From Paenibacillus sp. J5C2022 (lineage in GTDB: Bacteria; Bacillota; Bacilli; Paenibacillales; Paenibacillaceae), in the NCBI RefSeq assembly GCF_025567625.1, contig NZ_JAOQJC010000004.1:202052-266051 (forward strand): 64,000 nucleotides of DNA, written 5' to 3'. Below the pieces are notes generated by a model. It had not been told where the DNA came from, did not search any database, and saw only the letters and a list, made by a program, of their open reading frames with translations. Made by a program: the position numbers and the translations under genes. Each line of letters opens with the position of its first letter. Position 1 is the first letter of the stretch. This document shows positions 25,819-35,883 of the stretch, one piece after another.

Positions 25819-27648
25819 ATGAAAAGAATGGTCAGATTACGTGCTGCATCCTTGAAAACCAAACTCCTGATATTACTGCTCCTGCTCTCTGTTATTCCGG
25901 TCATCATTGTCGGACTCACATCACGGACACTCATGTTTCGATCAGGCATGGATCAAAATAAGGTCATTGCAGAGCATTTCGTGGATCTGGTCGCAAGCGA
26001 GATCAATGCCCAGATCATAAGTTTGGATCAGATGCTTAATGCTCTGATCATTGATGAGGCTTTCCAGCGCTATGTTCATACATCAAACGAGGATACCGTA
26101 AGTCAGCTTCGCCAGATGCAGGATTTTGGCGACTATTTGGAAAAATTGGCGCAATCGAGGACTTATATTCGGGGTATCCTGTATGTGGATCAAGCGGGAA
26201 AGACATTTTACGAATCGGGGGCGCATAATGAGTCGATCAATTATTTGTACGACTTGCGGGATGACGCATTTTATGGGCAGTTGTTCGAACGAGATTCGCT
26301 GAGCCTGCTTCCGACTCATGAGCGAAGTTATATGCATGTGGGAAGAAAAGAGGTATTCTCCTTGGTCAAACCCGTAACCAGCTTCTCTGGCAAGGTCGAG
26401 AAGGCTAGGTTAATCATTGAGATAGATCCGCAGGTTTTCTTTGCATTCATGGAGAAGACTGAACGCGACAGCTATCATCATCAGATCCTTCTATACCACG
26501 AAGCAACGGGTGATCGTATTCCCATAAGCGAAGGAGAAGCTCCTGCCGCATTGCTTGCCCATCATGAACCACAAGCGGCACAGAAGGGGACGTATATCTA
26601 TCAAAAGAATCGAAGTGAGGGTCAGATCCAGGTGAGTTACGAGCGTTTGGCTTATGATAACTGGACACTGATCAGCTTGGCCGAGCTCGAGGAGATGTCG
26701 AAGGGAACCAAGCGGGCAACACGAGTTGTTTGGAGCGTGGGGGCGCTGCTTGTTATGGGTTCGATTGTGCTGGCTACACTTTCAGCCAATTCCATTCTTA
26801 GACCGTTATATCGCTTGAAGCAATCGATGGCGATGTTAGGCAAGACGAAGAAGTTGATTGAAGTGCCGCGAGCGTCACATAGCGAAATCGACTTCCTGAT
26901 CCACACGTATAACAAGATGCTGACGCGGATAGACGTGATGGAGATGCAAGTATTCAAGACAACGATGCGGCAAAAGGAAGTGGAGCTGCTGCAGCTGCAG
27001 GCCTATATTAACCCGCACTTCTTGTTTAACACGCTGGAAATTATCGAATTGTATGCGATAAGAAACGAAGGTGAGAAGATCGAGGAAGTCGTTCAGATCG
27101 TCGCAAAGATGATGCGATTCTCGATCCGACAGGATGGCGGGTGGACCACGGTCCGGGAAGAATTGGATTATGTCCGCGACCTGATCCGGATTCACCAGCT
27201 TCGGACGCAGAATGATATTGGGATGCAATGGCTCATCGATCCGGCTTCAGAGTCAATTCCGATCATGAAACTGAGCATTCAGCCGTTCGTAGAGAATGCT
27301 CTAAAGTATGGGTGGAGCCCGGAGGCGACGGCGGAACCGCTGGAGTTAATAGTGGAGTCGGCAGTTAGCGATAATGGCTTGCGATTAGTAATCTGCGATA
27401 ACGGAACAGGTATGGACGAGATCACATTAGGCTATTATCGCCAATTAATCGCGAGCCGCGGTGAGATCGTCCATGACTACTTCAAACGGCATACCGGGAT
27501 TTATAATGTGTATCGACGTTTTCTTCTCGCGTATGGCAGGCGCTTGGAGATGACGATCGACCATGCATCGACGGGCGGTGTGCGAATTACTATAGAGATT
27601 GCAAACAAGGGGGACGCTGAGGATGATCCGGATATGCATCATAGATGA
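25819..27648 (+). CDS. YesM-type sensor histidine kinase
   Basis: 609 residues, start behind TGGAGG. TM1 (about 15-38), an extracytoplasmic dCache-like sensor (about 40-295), TM2 (about 300-322), HAMP, then the His_kinase domain with QLQAYINPHFLFNTLEIIEL (about 394, phospho-His). The HATPase has IQPFVENALKYGW and DNGTGMDE. YesM/YesN pairs typically sense extracellular glycans and switch on adjacent sugar ABC transporters. The response regulator overlaps by 26 bases and the transporter follows. The 220 bp before the start contain only a weak long-loop hairpin. Confidence 0.9.
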   Translation: MKRMVRLRAASLKTKLLILLLLLSVIPVIIVGLTSRTLMFRSGMDQNKVIAEHFVDLVASEINAQIISLDQMLNALIIDEAFQRYVHTSNEDTVSQLRQMQDFGDYLEKLAQSRTYIRGILYVDQAGKTFYESGAHNESINYLYDLRDDAFYGQLFERDSLSLLPTHERSYMHVGRKEVFSLVKPVTSFSGKVEKARLIIEIDPQVFFAFMEKTERDSYHHQILLYHEATGDRIPISEGEAPAALLAHHEPQAAQKGTYIYQKNRSEGQIQVSYERLAYDNWTLISLAELEEMSKGTKRATRVVWSVGALLVMGSIVLATLSANSILRPLYRLKQSMAMLGKTKKLIEVPRASHSEIDFLIHTYNKMLTRIDVMEMQVFKTTMRQKEVELLQLQAYINPHFLFNTLEIIELYAIRNEGEKIEEVVQIVAKMMRFSIRQDGGWTTVREELDYVRDLIRIHQLRTQNDIGMQWLIDPASESIPIMKLSIQPFVENALKYGWSPEATAEPLELIVESAVSDNGLRLVICDNGTGMDEITLGYYRQLIASRGEIVHDYFKRHTGIYNVYRRFLLAYGRRLEMTIDHASTGGVRITIEIANKGDAEDDPDMHHR

Positions 27649-29029
27649 CGAACAAACTGTACGGGAAAGTATTGTCGAGAAATTGCATCGGCTGAATGTG
27701 GAAGATCGTTTGCAGGTTTTCGATATCGGCTTTGGATTAGAAGCGCTGAACAAGCTGGATCTGATTCGACCCGAGCTGGTGATTACCGATATTATGATGC
27801 CGACGTTGAACGGTCTTGCGCTGCTGGAGGAGATTCGCAAGAGGCACTGGGAGACGGAGGTTGTCGTGCTTAGCGGTTATGATGAATTTGAATATGCCCA
27901 ACAAGCGATGAAACACGGTGCCTTGCAATACTTGCTGAAGCCGGCTAGCCGGCAAGCGCTGGCCGAAGCCGTTCAGTTGGTTGGGCGGCGCCTCCGAACG
28001 AGATGGGAAGCGGAGATGCAGCTATTGACCGATCGTATATGGATGCAGCACCAGATGAAGATCACAATTCATGAAGTGTATCAGCCTGCCATGTGGCTGG
28101 ATGCTCGTGTGCCCAAGCTGATCGAGCTGTCAGGCAGAGGTCGGAGCCAGACTCGGTCTGAGGAGTACACGATATTCACATTCAGTATCGATCATGATCA
28201 TGCCGGACAAGTACGGATTGCCGCTGATACAGATCGAAGAGGGCCAGGGCTGTTTCATACTGCAGATAAATTTAGTTCCAGCCTGATCCGCGCAGAAGAA
28301 GGATGGCAAAGCGTCCACTTCTTCGAACGCCCAGATCGTCAGGTGAGTCGGTCGCAAGGGAGCTTCGCAAGTCAGGAAATTCGCAGGTTGAATGAGAAGC
28401 TGGTTGATCTGCTCGTTCGCAGTGAGATCGATGAGCTGGCCGAATGTTTGTCGGACTGGTTCGAGACTGCGGAAGGTTTGCCGATAGCGGTATTTCGCAA
28501 GGAATGCGCAAAGATGTTGGCGATAGCGGAAGTTGTGATGACGACCCGCCGCCCATATACGATATATGAGGATGAACAGGTTCACTATTGGCAGATGTGG
28601 GTGTTGCAAGCTTCGAGCTGGGTTCAGTTGAAATACGATATTCTGTACTTTATCAAGGGAGGAATGCGAGCTTTGCTGCAAGAGTCCCAGGCAGAGTTCG
28701 GCGATAGCGACGTGGTCGAGCAAGCGCTCGCTTTGCTGCATCAGTCGACTGATTCCAAGTTAGGTCTCTCAGGCTTGGCCGAACAGCTCCATCTCCATCC
28801 GGTAACGCTAAGCAAGCTGATCAAGCATAAAACAGGGATGAACTTTATTGATCATGTCGTCAGACACAAGCTGGATCGAGGGAAATCGATGCTCGATAAC
28901 ACGAATAAAAGTATCGCGGAAATTGCAGAAGAAATCGGGTATCTGGACTTCCGTTATTTTAGCAAGCTGTTCAAGAAAACCTACGGTTTGACTCCGAAAG
29001 ATTACCGCACTAAAAAATTCACACAATGA
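27623..29029 (+). CDS. YesN-type response regulator (REC-AraC)
   Basis: 468 residues from ATG 27623 (AAGGGGGAC upstream). The receiver has CIIDDEQ, LVITDIMMP (phospho-Asp near 55), LSGYDEF and YLLKPA. A variable middle region follows. The C-terminal AraC helix-turn-helix (about 370-465) has LSGLAEQLHLHPVTLSKLIK and IAEEIGYLDFRYFSKLFKK. It should activate the transporter and enzyme genes downstream. Confidence 0.9.
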   Translation: MIRICIIDDEQTVRESIVEKLHRLNVEDRLQVFDIGFGLEALNKLDLIRPELVITDIMMPTLNGLALLEEIRKRHWETEVVVLSGYDEFEYAQQAMKHGALQYLLKPASRQALAEAVQLVGRRLRTRWEAEMQLLTDRIWMQHQMKITIHEVYQPAMWLDARVPKLIELSGRGRSQTRSEEYTIFTFSIDHDHAGQVRIAADTDRRGPGLFHTADKFSSSLIRAEEGWQSVHFFERPDRQVSRSQGSFASQEIRRLNEKLVDLLVRSEIDELAECLSDWFETAEGLPIAVFRKECAKMLAIAEVVMTTRRPYTIYEDEQVHYWQMWVLQASSWVQLKYDILYFIKGGMRALLQESQAEFGDSDVVEQALALLHQSTDSKLGLSGLAEQLHLHPVTLSKLIKHKTGMNFIDHVVRHKLDRGKSMLDNTNKSIAEIAEEIGYLDFRYFSKLFKKTYGLTPKDYRTKKFTQ

Positions 29030-29111
29030 AGTTAAAAGATTCTGAAGCCTTCGCATGCGTTCAGTCGGTATGATGGGCATGCAGACAAAACTGATTAACG
29101 AGGTGAGAGGG

Positions 29112-30614
29112 TTGCAGAAAAAAAACGTGTTAAAGAGTGTCGTTCTGATTGTCCTCATGCTGGTCATTGTCGTTGGTTGTTCATCCGCGAATACCAATGA
29201 CTCCCAGCCTGACGCGCCTGCTGCGTCCAATACCGGCAAAGAAACAGTCCAACCGGATGAGAAGCCGCAGGAGGTGGCATTATCGATGTGGTCACGTTGG
29301 CCTGGCCCCATGGAAGACATGATGAAGGAGACGATAACGGAATTTGAGCAAGCGTATCCGCACATCAAGGTGGAGCTTGCTTCTGCCGCTCCTGATCAAT
29401 ATGTGGCACAGCTCCAGACTGCAATTGCGGGTGAAAACCTGCCGGATATCTTCGCAGCGCACCCGACTGTTCCGGTGTATCAACTGCATGAATTGGACCA
29501 GTTATTGCCGTTGAGCGATGTGATTGGAGATCGGATTCATGAATTCGAGCAAGGAAGTCTGGTGGAAGGCACCACGCAGATGAATGGAGAAGTATATGCA
29601 CTGCCGATTATGTCGAGCAAAAAAGACGGATTCGTTATGTATTACAATATGGACGTGCTGGAGAAGGCCGGGCTAACTGAAGCAGATGTCCCCAAGACGT
29701 GGGAGGAACTGATTAAGGTTAGCGAACAAGTGGTGGCAGCCACCAACCGTGAATCCTATGGCCTCCTATATGGGTTGAAAAGCAGCTGGCTTGTCGGATT
29801 AGTCGCCCAAACGATGGGCTCCGAGATCAGTCCGGAAGTCCTTCCGTTTACGCATATGAATCCTACTAACGGTCACTATGAATTAAACCGTCCGGGCATT
29901 GTCGAGACACTCGAATTTTTCAAAGACATGGTAGATGCGAAGCTGGTGCATCCGAACAGCTTGGTCATCACCGCACAGGAAGCATCGAGCTTGTTCGTCT
30001 CGGGTCAGGCTGCCTTCTTGTTCGACGGCGCATGGCGCGCAGCCGAATTCGTGGGCATGGACTTCGTTGATTTCGGTGTAGAGTTCCTGCCGACGAAGTC
30101 GGGCGGGCAGCAATATATAGAATTCACGGGAAATCTGGCGGCAGGTCTGCACGCATCCAAGCATACGAAGCATCCGGAAGAGGTTGGCGTTTTCCTCAGA
30201 TACTTCATGGATAAGTATTATCCAAAGATCGTCAATGCCGGTGTGCAATACTCTCCGATGCCGACAATCAATGAAGCAGCGACGATGCCCCATGAACTTC
30301 TGAAGAAGACGCTGCAGATCCAAAACGAACAGTTCGTCCCTTCTCCCGACGCCATTATGGTTAATCAAAATGCGGTTGCCGTCTATAGCGAGGCGAGCGG
30401 CAAAAAACCGAAGGAGACGATTGGCACAATTATGGAAGGTTACTTGAGCGGACAGATCAGTGACCTGGCGGGTACGCTGCAGAAGTTGAGCGACGAGACC
30501 CAGAAGGCTCACGAAGACGCGATTGCCAAGGTGAAACAGGAAGGTTTGGAAGTAGACGTCAGCGACTGGGTATTCCCGAACTGGACGCCCCTTGTACCTT
30601 ATGAAGCGCAATAA
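29112..30614 (+). CDS. Extracellular sugar-type solute-binding lipoprotein
   Basis: 500 residues from TTG 29112, preceded by GAGGTGAGAGG. In-frame ATGs at 29055 and 29070 lack a ribosome binding site. The lipoprotein signal ends VIVVGCSS (lipid Cys near 22). The mature part begins VALSMWSRWPGPMEDMMKET and looks like a CUT1 family-1 binding protein (UgpB/MalE type), with a YALPIM and YYNMDVLEKAGL signature. It captures a solute for the two permeases that follow. Confidence 0.87.
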   Translation: MQKKNVLKSVVLIVLMLVIVVGCSSANTNDSQPDAPAASNTGKETVQPDEKPQEVALSMWSRWPGPMEDMMKETITEFEQAYPHIKVELASAAPDQYVAQLQTAIAGENLPDIFAAHPTVPVYQLHELDQLLPLSDVIGDRIHEFEQGSLVEGTTQMNGEVYALPIMSSKKDGFVMYYNMDVLEKAGLTEADVPKTWEELIKVSEQVVAATNRESYGLLYGLKSSWLVGLVAQTMGSEISPEVLPFTHMNPTNGHYELNRPGIVETLEFFKDMVDAKLVHPNSLVITAQEASSLFVSGQAAFLFDGAWRAAEFVGMDFVDFGVEFLPTKSGGQQYIEFTGNLAAGLHASKHTKHPEEVGVFLRYFMDKYYPKIVNAGVQYSPMPTINEAATMPHELLKKTLQIQNEQFVPSPDAIMVNQNAVAVYSEASGKKPKETIGTIMEGYLSGQISDLAGTLQKLSDETQKAHEDAIAKVKQEGLEVDVSDWVFPNWTPLVPYEAQ

Positions 30615-30643
30615 TCGGCTAATAGAGAACGGGGGAAGGATGT

Positions 30644-31594
30644 ATGGCGAATCCAATCGGCTGGACGACAGCGGGCCCTGCTCCCAGGGCGGGGACGTTT
30701 AGAAGACGCAAGGGGAGCCGAATTGCGTGGGCATATGTGTTTATACTTCCGCAGCTTTTATTTCTTATTTTGTTTACGCTTTATCCCATTGTAATGAGCT
30801 ATGTATATTCCTTCTATGATTGGAATGGTATAGGACCGCTCGACGATTTTGTGAATTTCGACAACTATACGCGTGTAATCGGGGATGAAAGGTTCTGGAA
30901 TGCGTTCAAGAATAGTTTCATCTACACGGGTGGAGTGACCTTATTATTGATGCCTTCAAGCTTGTTGTTGGCGATCTGGCTGAACAACGGCATGTTGAAA
31001 GGCAGAGTGTTTTACCGGACGCTGTACTTCTTGCCGGTTGTGACGACGACTGCGATCATAGGGATCATCATGCGCTCTATCTTCGGCAACCAGCATGCCT
31101 TCTTCAATGAATTGCTGATCAGTCTGCGAATGTTGCAAGAACCTTACTCCTGGCTGGGTAAGCCGACATCGGCGATGATCATTGTGATTGCGATCGGCTC
31201 ATGGAAGTTTTTCGGGATGATGATGGTGTACTGGCTTGCAGGCCTCCAATCCCTGCCGAAGGATATTTATGAGGCGGCCAGCATCGACGGCTGCGACGCT
31301 GTCAAGACATTTCGTTATATTACATTGCCGCTGATCATGCCGATCGCCGCCGTTGTTCTGCTGCTATGCGTAACGAACAGCCTACATGTCTTCGATCTCG
31401 TCAAGACGTTGACGGAAGGCGGTCCGTACTATAGCACTGACATGATGGATTTATATATCTACCGCCAGGTGTTCGATATATCCGGTTTTCCGCAATATGG
31501 ATATGCATCGGCTGCCGGTATCATCTTCGGCTTGTCCGTATTCGGAATAACCTTGGTGCTAGGTTGGTTTGTCAAGCAAGCCAGAACGAGATAG
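30644..31594 (+). CDS. CUT1 ABC permease, MalF/UgpA type
   Basis: A 316-residue inner-membrane permease with six TM segments. The EAA loop reads EAASIDGCDAVKTFRYITLPLIMP in parts (about 205-228). It starts 29 bp after the binding-protein gene. No ATPase gene is in the locus, so a shared MsmX-like ATPase is presumably used. Confidence 0.9.
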   Translation: MANPIGWTTAGPAPRAGTFRRRKGSRIAWAYVFILPQLLFLILFTLYPIVMSYVYSFYDWNGIGPLDDFVNFDNYTRVIGDERFWNAFKNSFIYTGGVTLLLMPSSLLLAIWLNNGMLKGRVFYRTLYFLPVVTTTAIIGIIMRSIFGNQHAFFNELLISLRMLQEPYSWLGKPTSAMIIVIAIGSWKFFGMMMVYWLAGLQSLPKDIYEAASIDGCDAVKTFRYITLPLIMPIAAVVLLLCVTNSLHVFDLVKTLTEGGPYYSTDMMDLYIYRQVFDISGFPQYGYASAAGIIFGLSVFGITLVLGWFVKQARTR

Positions 31595-31610
31595 AGAGGA
31601 GTGGTCGCTG

Positions 31611-32453
31611 GTGAGAGCTTGGCAGAAGCAAGTCAAAGTCAAAGGATTAGCGATTCACACTGTGTTGATCGCTCTCGGCATTGTATGGGTCTATCCCTTT
31701 GTATGGATGCTGTTTTCATCGTTCAAGACGAATACAGAGCTGATTGCCTCCGGGATCAAGCTGCTCCCGGAAGCGCCGCAATGGGACAATTACAATCGTG
31801 CCTGGACAGAGGCCAACTTCTCTGGTTACTTCCAGAATACGGTGATCATCACCGTGGCTACGGTTGTCATTGTTGTGCTGATGTGCGCCCTGACGGGTTA
31901 CGCGCTTGGGCGCGTGCAGTTCCCGGGACGCAAGTTGTTTGTCATCGTCATTACCGCGACGATGTTCATGCCGAAGGGTTATACGATATTGCCGATCTAT
32001 ATGACGATCAAATATATGGGCCTGCTGAATTCGCTGCCGGGTGTCATTCTAGCGGAGTCTTCCGGCGCGCATGTGTTGTTCATCCTCTTGTTTATGTCTT
32101 ACTTCTATAAGCTGCCGAATGAACTGGAGGAGTCGGCGGAGATGGATGGAGCCGGCTTTTTGCGGACATTCCGGACTGTGATGCTGCCGCTCTCCAAACC
32201 GATGATTGCAACGACAGCGATTATGCAGTTTATCTGGACGTGGAATTCATTTTTTGTACCGCTTATTTTTACGATGAATAATCCGGATTTGCGGACATTG
32301 GCGGTCGGAATGTATGCGTTTGTCGGCGAGCATTCGGTGGACTGGACGGGAATGGCTGCTGCAGCCGTCATATCGATCATGCCGATCATTGCGGTGTTCG
32401 TTGCCTTCCAACGGTTCTTTATCGAAGGGATATCCGGTTCGGTTAAAGGGTAA
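31611..32453 (+). CDS. CUT1 ABC permease, MalG/UgpE type
   Basis: 280 residues from GTG 31611, which has GAGAGGAG upstream; the longer start at 31569 lies inside the previous gene. Six TM segments. The EAA loop includes ELEESAEMDGAGFLRTFRTV and MLPLSKP. It is the partner of the preceding permease. Confidence 0.9.
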   Translation: MRAWQKQVKVKGLAIHTVLIALGIVWVYPFVWMLFSSFKTNTELIASGIKLLPEAPQWDNYNRAWTEANFSGYFQNTVIITVATVVIVVLMCALTGYALGRVQFPGRKLFVIVITATMFMPKGYTILPIYMTIKYMGLLNSLPGVILAESSGAHVLFILLFMSYFYKLPNELEESAEMDGAGFLRTFRTVMLPLSKPMIATTAIMQFIWTWNSFFVPLIFTMNNPDLRTLAVGMYAFVGEHSVDWTGMAAAAVISIMPIIAVFVAFQRFFIEGISGSVKG

Positions 32454-32483
32454 GACGTAAATCATGGACATGAGGTGATGATG

Positions 32484-33413
32484 ATGACTATTGCGATGGC
32501 CATTATACCCGACACGCAAATCGCGGCTTGGCAGCATCCTGAGGTGCTGCGGCAGATGGCGAAGTGGATCGTGGATCATAGAGAGGACTATCGTATTGAG
32601 ATGGTTCTTCATCTGGGTGACGTCGTGCATCTTGGTGCGAATGATGAGCGACAGTTCCAAGACGCCAAGGCAGCCTTGGATATGATTGATGAAGCGGGAG
32701 TGCCGATGCTGATTGTGCCGGGCAACCATGATTATGACAATCTGTTGAATGAAGATCGCAGTCTGGATATGTTCAGACATTACTTTGGCGTCTCGCGATT
32801 GGCGGGGAGGGAATGGCTGCGCGGTTTATACGAACAGGGAAAACCCGAGAACGCCTATGCCGTGATCGAGAGCAATGGGCTGCAACTGCTGTTTATCGCC
32901 CTGGAGTTCGGACCGCGCGATGAAGTGCTCGCGTGGGCGGACGGTCTGCTTGCCACCTATGAAGATCATCATGCGATTATAGTGACACATTGTTACTTGT
33001 ATCTAGATGCTACTCCGAGCAAGCTGGGCGATGAATATAATCCGAGAGACTATGCCGGCGCTGAAGGAGCTAATGACGGTGAAGAGATGTGGAAGAAGTG
33101 CTTCCGGAAGCATCGCAATATCATCGCCATCTACTCCGGACATCAGATTCCATACTCGATTAGCTATAGTGTTGCTATTGGAGATCATGGCAATCCGGTG
33201 TTCCAGTCGTTTCAGAACTGGCAAGGCGCTGATAAGGGCGGCAGCGGTCGCTTCCGGCTTGTGACGATGAATGGTCAAGCGGGGGTGCTCAAGCACATGG
33301 TCATCAACCCGATGCTTGACGGTGCGGAAGCCGGCGATGGGCATGAGGTGGAGTTTTGTTTCCGAGAGATTGACAGAAGCCGTTTGGAGCAGACGAAGTA
33401 TAGCCCCCTATAG
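32484..33413 (+). CDS. Metallophosphoesterase
   Basis: About 310 residues, start chosen at the last of several clustered ATG/GTG codons behind GAGGTGATG. Calcineurin-like motifs in order: IPDTQ (near 10), LHLGDVVHLG (near 45), VPGNHDYD (near 78), VTHCYLY and SGHQIPY. The last two replace the more usual GHxH, as in cytosolic phosphodiesterase subfamilies. It has no signal peptide, so its phosphate ester substrate is presumably imported. It follows the permeases by 30 bp. Confidence 0.85.
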   Translation: MTIAMAIIPDTQIAAWQHPEVLRQMAKWIVDHREDYRIEMVLHLGDVVHLGANDERQFQDAKAALDMIDEAGVPMLIVPGNHDYDNLLNEDRSLDMFRHYFGVSRLAGREWLRGLYEQGKPENAYAVIESNGLQLLFIALEFGPRDEVLAWADGLLATYEDHHAIIVTHCYLYLDATPSKLGDEYNPRDYAGAEGANDGEEMWKKCFRKHRNIIAIYSGHQIPYSISYSVAIGDHGNPVFQSFQNWQGADKGGSGRFRLVTMNGQAGVLKHMVINPMLDGAEAGDGHEVEFCFREIDRSRLEQTKYSPL

Positions 33414-33463
33414 CAGGCGGGAATTTCGAGATATTCTTAATGAAGAATGGAGATGTGCGACGC

Positions 33464-35014
33464 ATGAATATTGCCTATATCCAACCGCCTTATCCGCATC
33501 TGGACAAGATGAACCCGCTCGATAGCGTTCGTTATATGCTGGATCAAGCGCTGCAGGTGCAGGAAGACACCGATTTGCTCGTCTTGCCGGAGTATGCCAA
33601 CTGTCCGGGATTGGACAGCTACGATCAGCTGCTGCAATTCATAAAGCGGGAAAGCCGCGACTTTCTGGCCGAACTATCCGGTATTGCAAAGGATAAGCGC
33701 ATGCATATCGCCGGGAATATCGTACGTCTTACAGAAGCGGGATTACGCAATACGACGGTATGGATCGATCGTAAGGGCAAGGTTGCGGCAGAGTATGACA
33801 AGACGCATCTGACCGAGTTTGAACGCGGCACCTTACGGCTCGTTCCTGGCGATACGGTACGGCATGTGGTGATAGAGGGCATTCGTGTTTCCTTTGCCAC
33901 CTGCTTCGAACTATACTTTCCGGAATTTTTCGAAAGGCTGGCTGCGGGACGTCCGGATATCATCATCGTGCCTACTTATCAGAGGTCCGAGCGCAGCGAG
34001 GTGTTGACCGCTCAGGCCATCTCCCGGGCGCTGGACAGCGGCAGCTACCTGTTGCGCTGTTCGTATTCGATGGGCGCGACGAGCGAAGCCGGGGGCATGT
34101 CGATGCTGGTTCATCCGCGAGGGGAAGTATTAAGCTGCGCTGAGCAAGAGGTTGGTATTTTTCACACGAAAGTGAACATCAAGGACAAGTGGTGGAGACC
34201 GTCTTCCTATGGCGGCGGTGTGCTGAATTCGCGCGAGATCATCGAGAGGAATCGGCGTTCTGAATTGTATCGGAATGCGGGACCCGGAATAGGCAAGCTT
34301 GCGGTGAAGTCGCCGGCCCTTATCGCTCATCGCGGCTTTAGCGCTAACTGCCCGGAGAATACAATGCCTGCATTCGGAGCTGCGATCGCACTTGGCGTTG
34401 ATGAAATCGAATTCGATATTCGCTGCTCGAAGGACGGCGAGCTGATCGTTATTCATGACGCAACGCTCGAGCGGACGACGAATGCAACCGGTCTGGTCAG
34501 CGATTACAGTTGGGCCGAGCTGCAGCGCTATGACGCTGGCAGTTCGTTCTCGCCTGCGTGGCAAGGAACAAAGCTACCCTTGCTGGATCACGTGCTGGAG
34601 CAATATGCCGGCCGTATCATTATGAACGTGCATGTGAAAGATGCCGGCGAGGACGGTTACGTCATCAAGCGGATTAGAGCATTAGCCGATCAATATGATG
34701 CCGCCGCCAGCATCTATATTGCCGGTGATCGGGATGTGTTGGAATACGCCTTGCAACACGCTCCGAATATCGAACGGTGCTGTCTGGTCGAGCAAGCAAG
34801 CTGGAATTTGGTGGACCATGCCATACAGTATGAATGCGGCAGACTGCAGTTTTTCCCAGCTTATTGCAATGAGGAAGAGGTACAAAGGGCGCATGCGGCA
34901 GGAATCCGATGCAATCTGTTTTATTCAGACAATCCGGAGGAGACACGGCGTCTCTTCCACATCGGTATCGACGCAGTATTAACCAACAATCCGTTGCATA
35001 CAGTGGAGGAGTGA
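33464..35014 (+). CDS. Nitrilase-family amidohydrolase fused to GDPD
   Basis: 516 residues from ATG 33464. An alternative ATG at 33440 adds eight residues. The N-terminal carbon-nitrogen hydrolase domain (about 1-265) shows the Glu-Lys-Cys triad in LPEYAN (about 43), EYDKTHLTEF (about 112) and FATCFELYFP (about 147). The C-terminal glycerophosphodiester phosphodiesterase domain (about 280-510) shows IAHRGFSANCPENT and IEFDIRCSKDGELIVIHD, with the HRG, E-x-D and H-D metal and catalytic residues. One protein would thus cleave an amide and a phosphodiester. I do not recall this fusion as a common architecture. The next gene's ribosome binding site overlaps its end. Confidence 0.87.
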   Translation: MNIAYIQPPYPHLDKMNPLDSVRYMLDQALQVQEDTDLLVLPEYANCPGLDSYDQLLQFIKRESRDFLAELSGIAKDKRMHIAGNIVRLTEAGLRNTTVWIDRKGKVAAEYDKTHLTEFERGTLRLVPGDTVRHVVIEGIRVSFATCFELYFPEFFERLAAGRPDIIIVPTYQRSERSEVLTAQAISRALDSGSYLLRCSYSMGATSEAGGMSMLVHPRGEVLSCAEQEVGIFHTKVNIKDKWWRPSSYGGGVLNSREIIERNRRSELYRNAGPGIGKLAVKSPALIAHRGFSANCPENTMPAFGAAIALGVDEIEFDIRCSKDGELIVIHDATLERTTNATGLVSDYSWAELQRYDAGSSFSPAWQGTKLPLLDHVLEQYAGRIIMNVHVKDAGEDGYVIKRIRALADQYDAAASIYIAGDRDVLEYALQHAPNIERCCLVEQASWNLVDHAIQYECGRLQFFPAYCNEEEVQRAHAAGIRCNLFYSDNPEETRRLFHIGIDAVLTNNPLHTVEE

Positions 35015-35019
35015 CTCGG

Positions 35020-35838
35020 GTGATGCATACGGAATATGAATTATTAAGGCGGGCAAACGTCTATTTTTTTGACCTGGACGGGTGCGTGTATCATGGTACG
35101 AGATTGGACCCGGACGCCAAGCTACTGATTCAACAGCTGCGGAAGAAGGGAAGAGAGGTCTTCTTCATAACTAACAACTCGCGCGAAAGAGCCCGGGAGA
35201 TAGGTGTGAAATTATCGGATATGGGCTTGCCGGTGGCGCCGGAGCGCATCATTGCGGCTACTGATTATGTATGCACTCATGTCCTTGAGACCTACGGTTC
35301 CATATCTGTAAAAGTGGCAGGAAGTCCGGGGCTGGAAGAAGCTTTCCGAGAGGAAGGCGTTCGCTTGCTTCCCCTTCACTCGGAGGAGACGGCACAATTA
35401 ATCGTCATTGGAAGAGATACCGACTTCTCCTATCGGAAGTTGCAGAGCATTGCGGAGGATGCAAGGAACGGAGCGGCTCTCCTATCCGTAAATCCGGATG
35501 CGTCCCACCCGGGGGAGAACAATCGTAGCATTCCTGAGACAGGGGCTTTGGCAGCTTCTGTAGAGTATATGCTCGGGTATAAAGTCGACTATTTTGGAAA
35601 ACCGGCGCCTTATTTGTTTCATTACGGAATCCGGATGAGCGGTTACCATAGTGAACAATGCGTGATGATCGGAGATAACCTTTATACGGACATTCAGGGG
35701 GCGGCCAAAGTCGGGATGAGGACGGTGTGGCTTCGAACCGTGCATCAACCATGCGATAGTGACCGAACCGAAGCCATCAAGCCGGATTATACGATGAACA
35801 GTATGAAGCAGCTGAGAAGGATTGTGCTTCGGGCTTGA
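35020..35838 (+). CDS. HAD-superfamily phosphatase, NagD-like
   Basis: 272 residues from GTG 35020 (ATG 35023 is equally possible), 8 bp after GGAGGAG. HAD motif I FFDLDGCVYHG, motif II FFITNNS, the Lys in FGKPAP and motif III MIGDNLYTDIQGA are all present, with the type IIA cap between. Relatives dephosphorylate nucleotides, glycerol phosphate or sugar phosphates. In this locus it may act on a phosphate released by the GDPD or the metallophosphoesterase. Confidence 0.87.
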   Translation: MMHTEYELLRRANVYFFDLDGCVYHGTRLDPDAKLLIQQLRKKGREVFFITNNSRERAREIGVKLSDMGLPVAPERIIAATDYVCTHVLETYGSISVKVAGSPGLEEAFREEGVRLLPLHSEETAQLIVIGRDTDFSYRKLQSIAEDARNGAALLSVNPDASHPGENNRSIPETGALAASVEYMLGYKVDYFGKPAPYLFHYGIRMSGYHSEQCVMIGDNLYTDIQGAAKVGMRTVWLRTVHQPCDSDRTEAIKPDYTMNSMKQLRRIVLRA

Positions 35839-35883
35839 TCAACCTTTGGCGCCCAAATGAAGGAACGATAGGAGGCTATTCTA

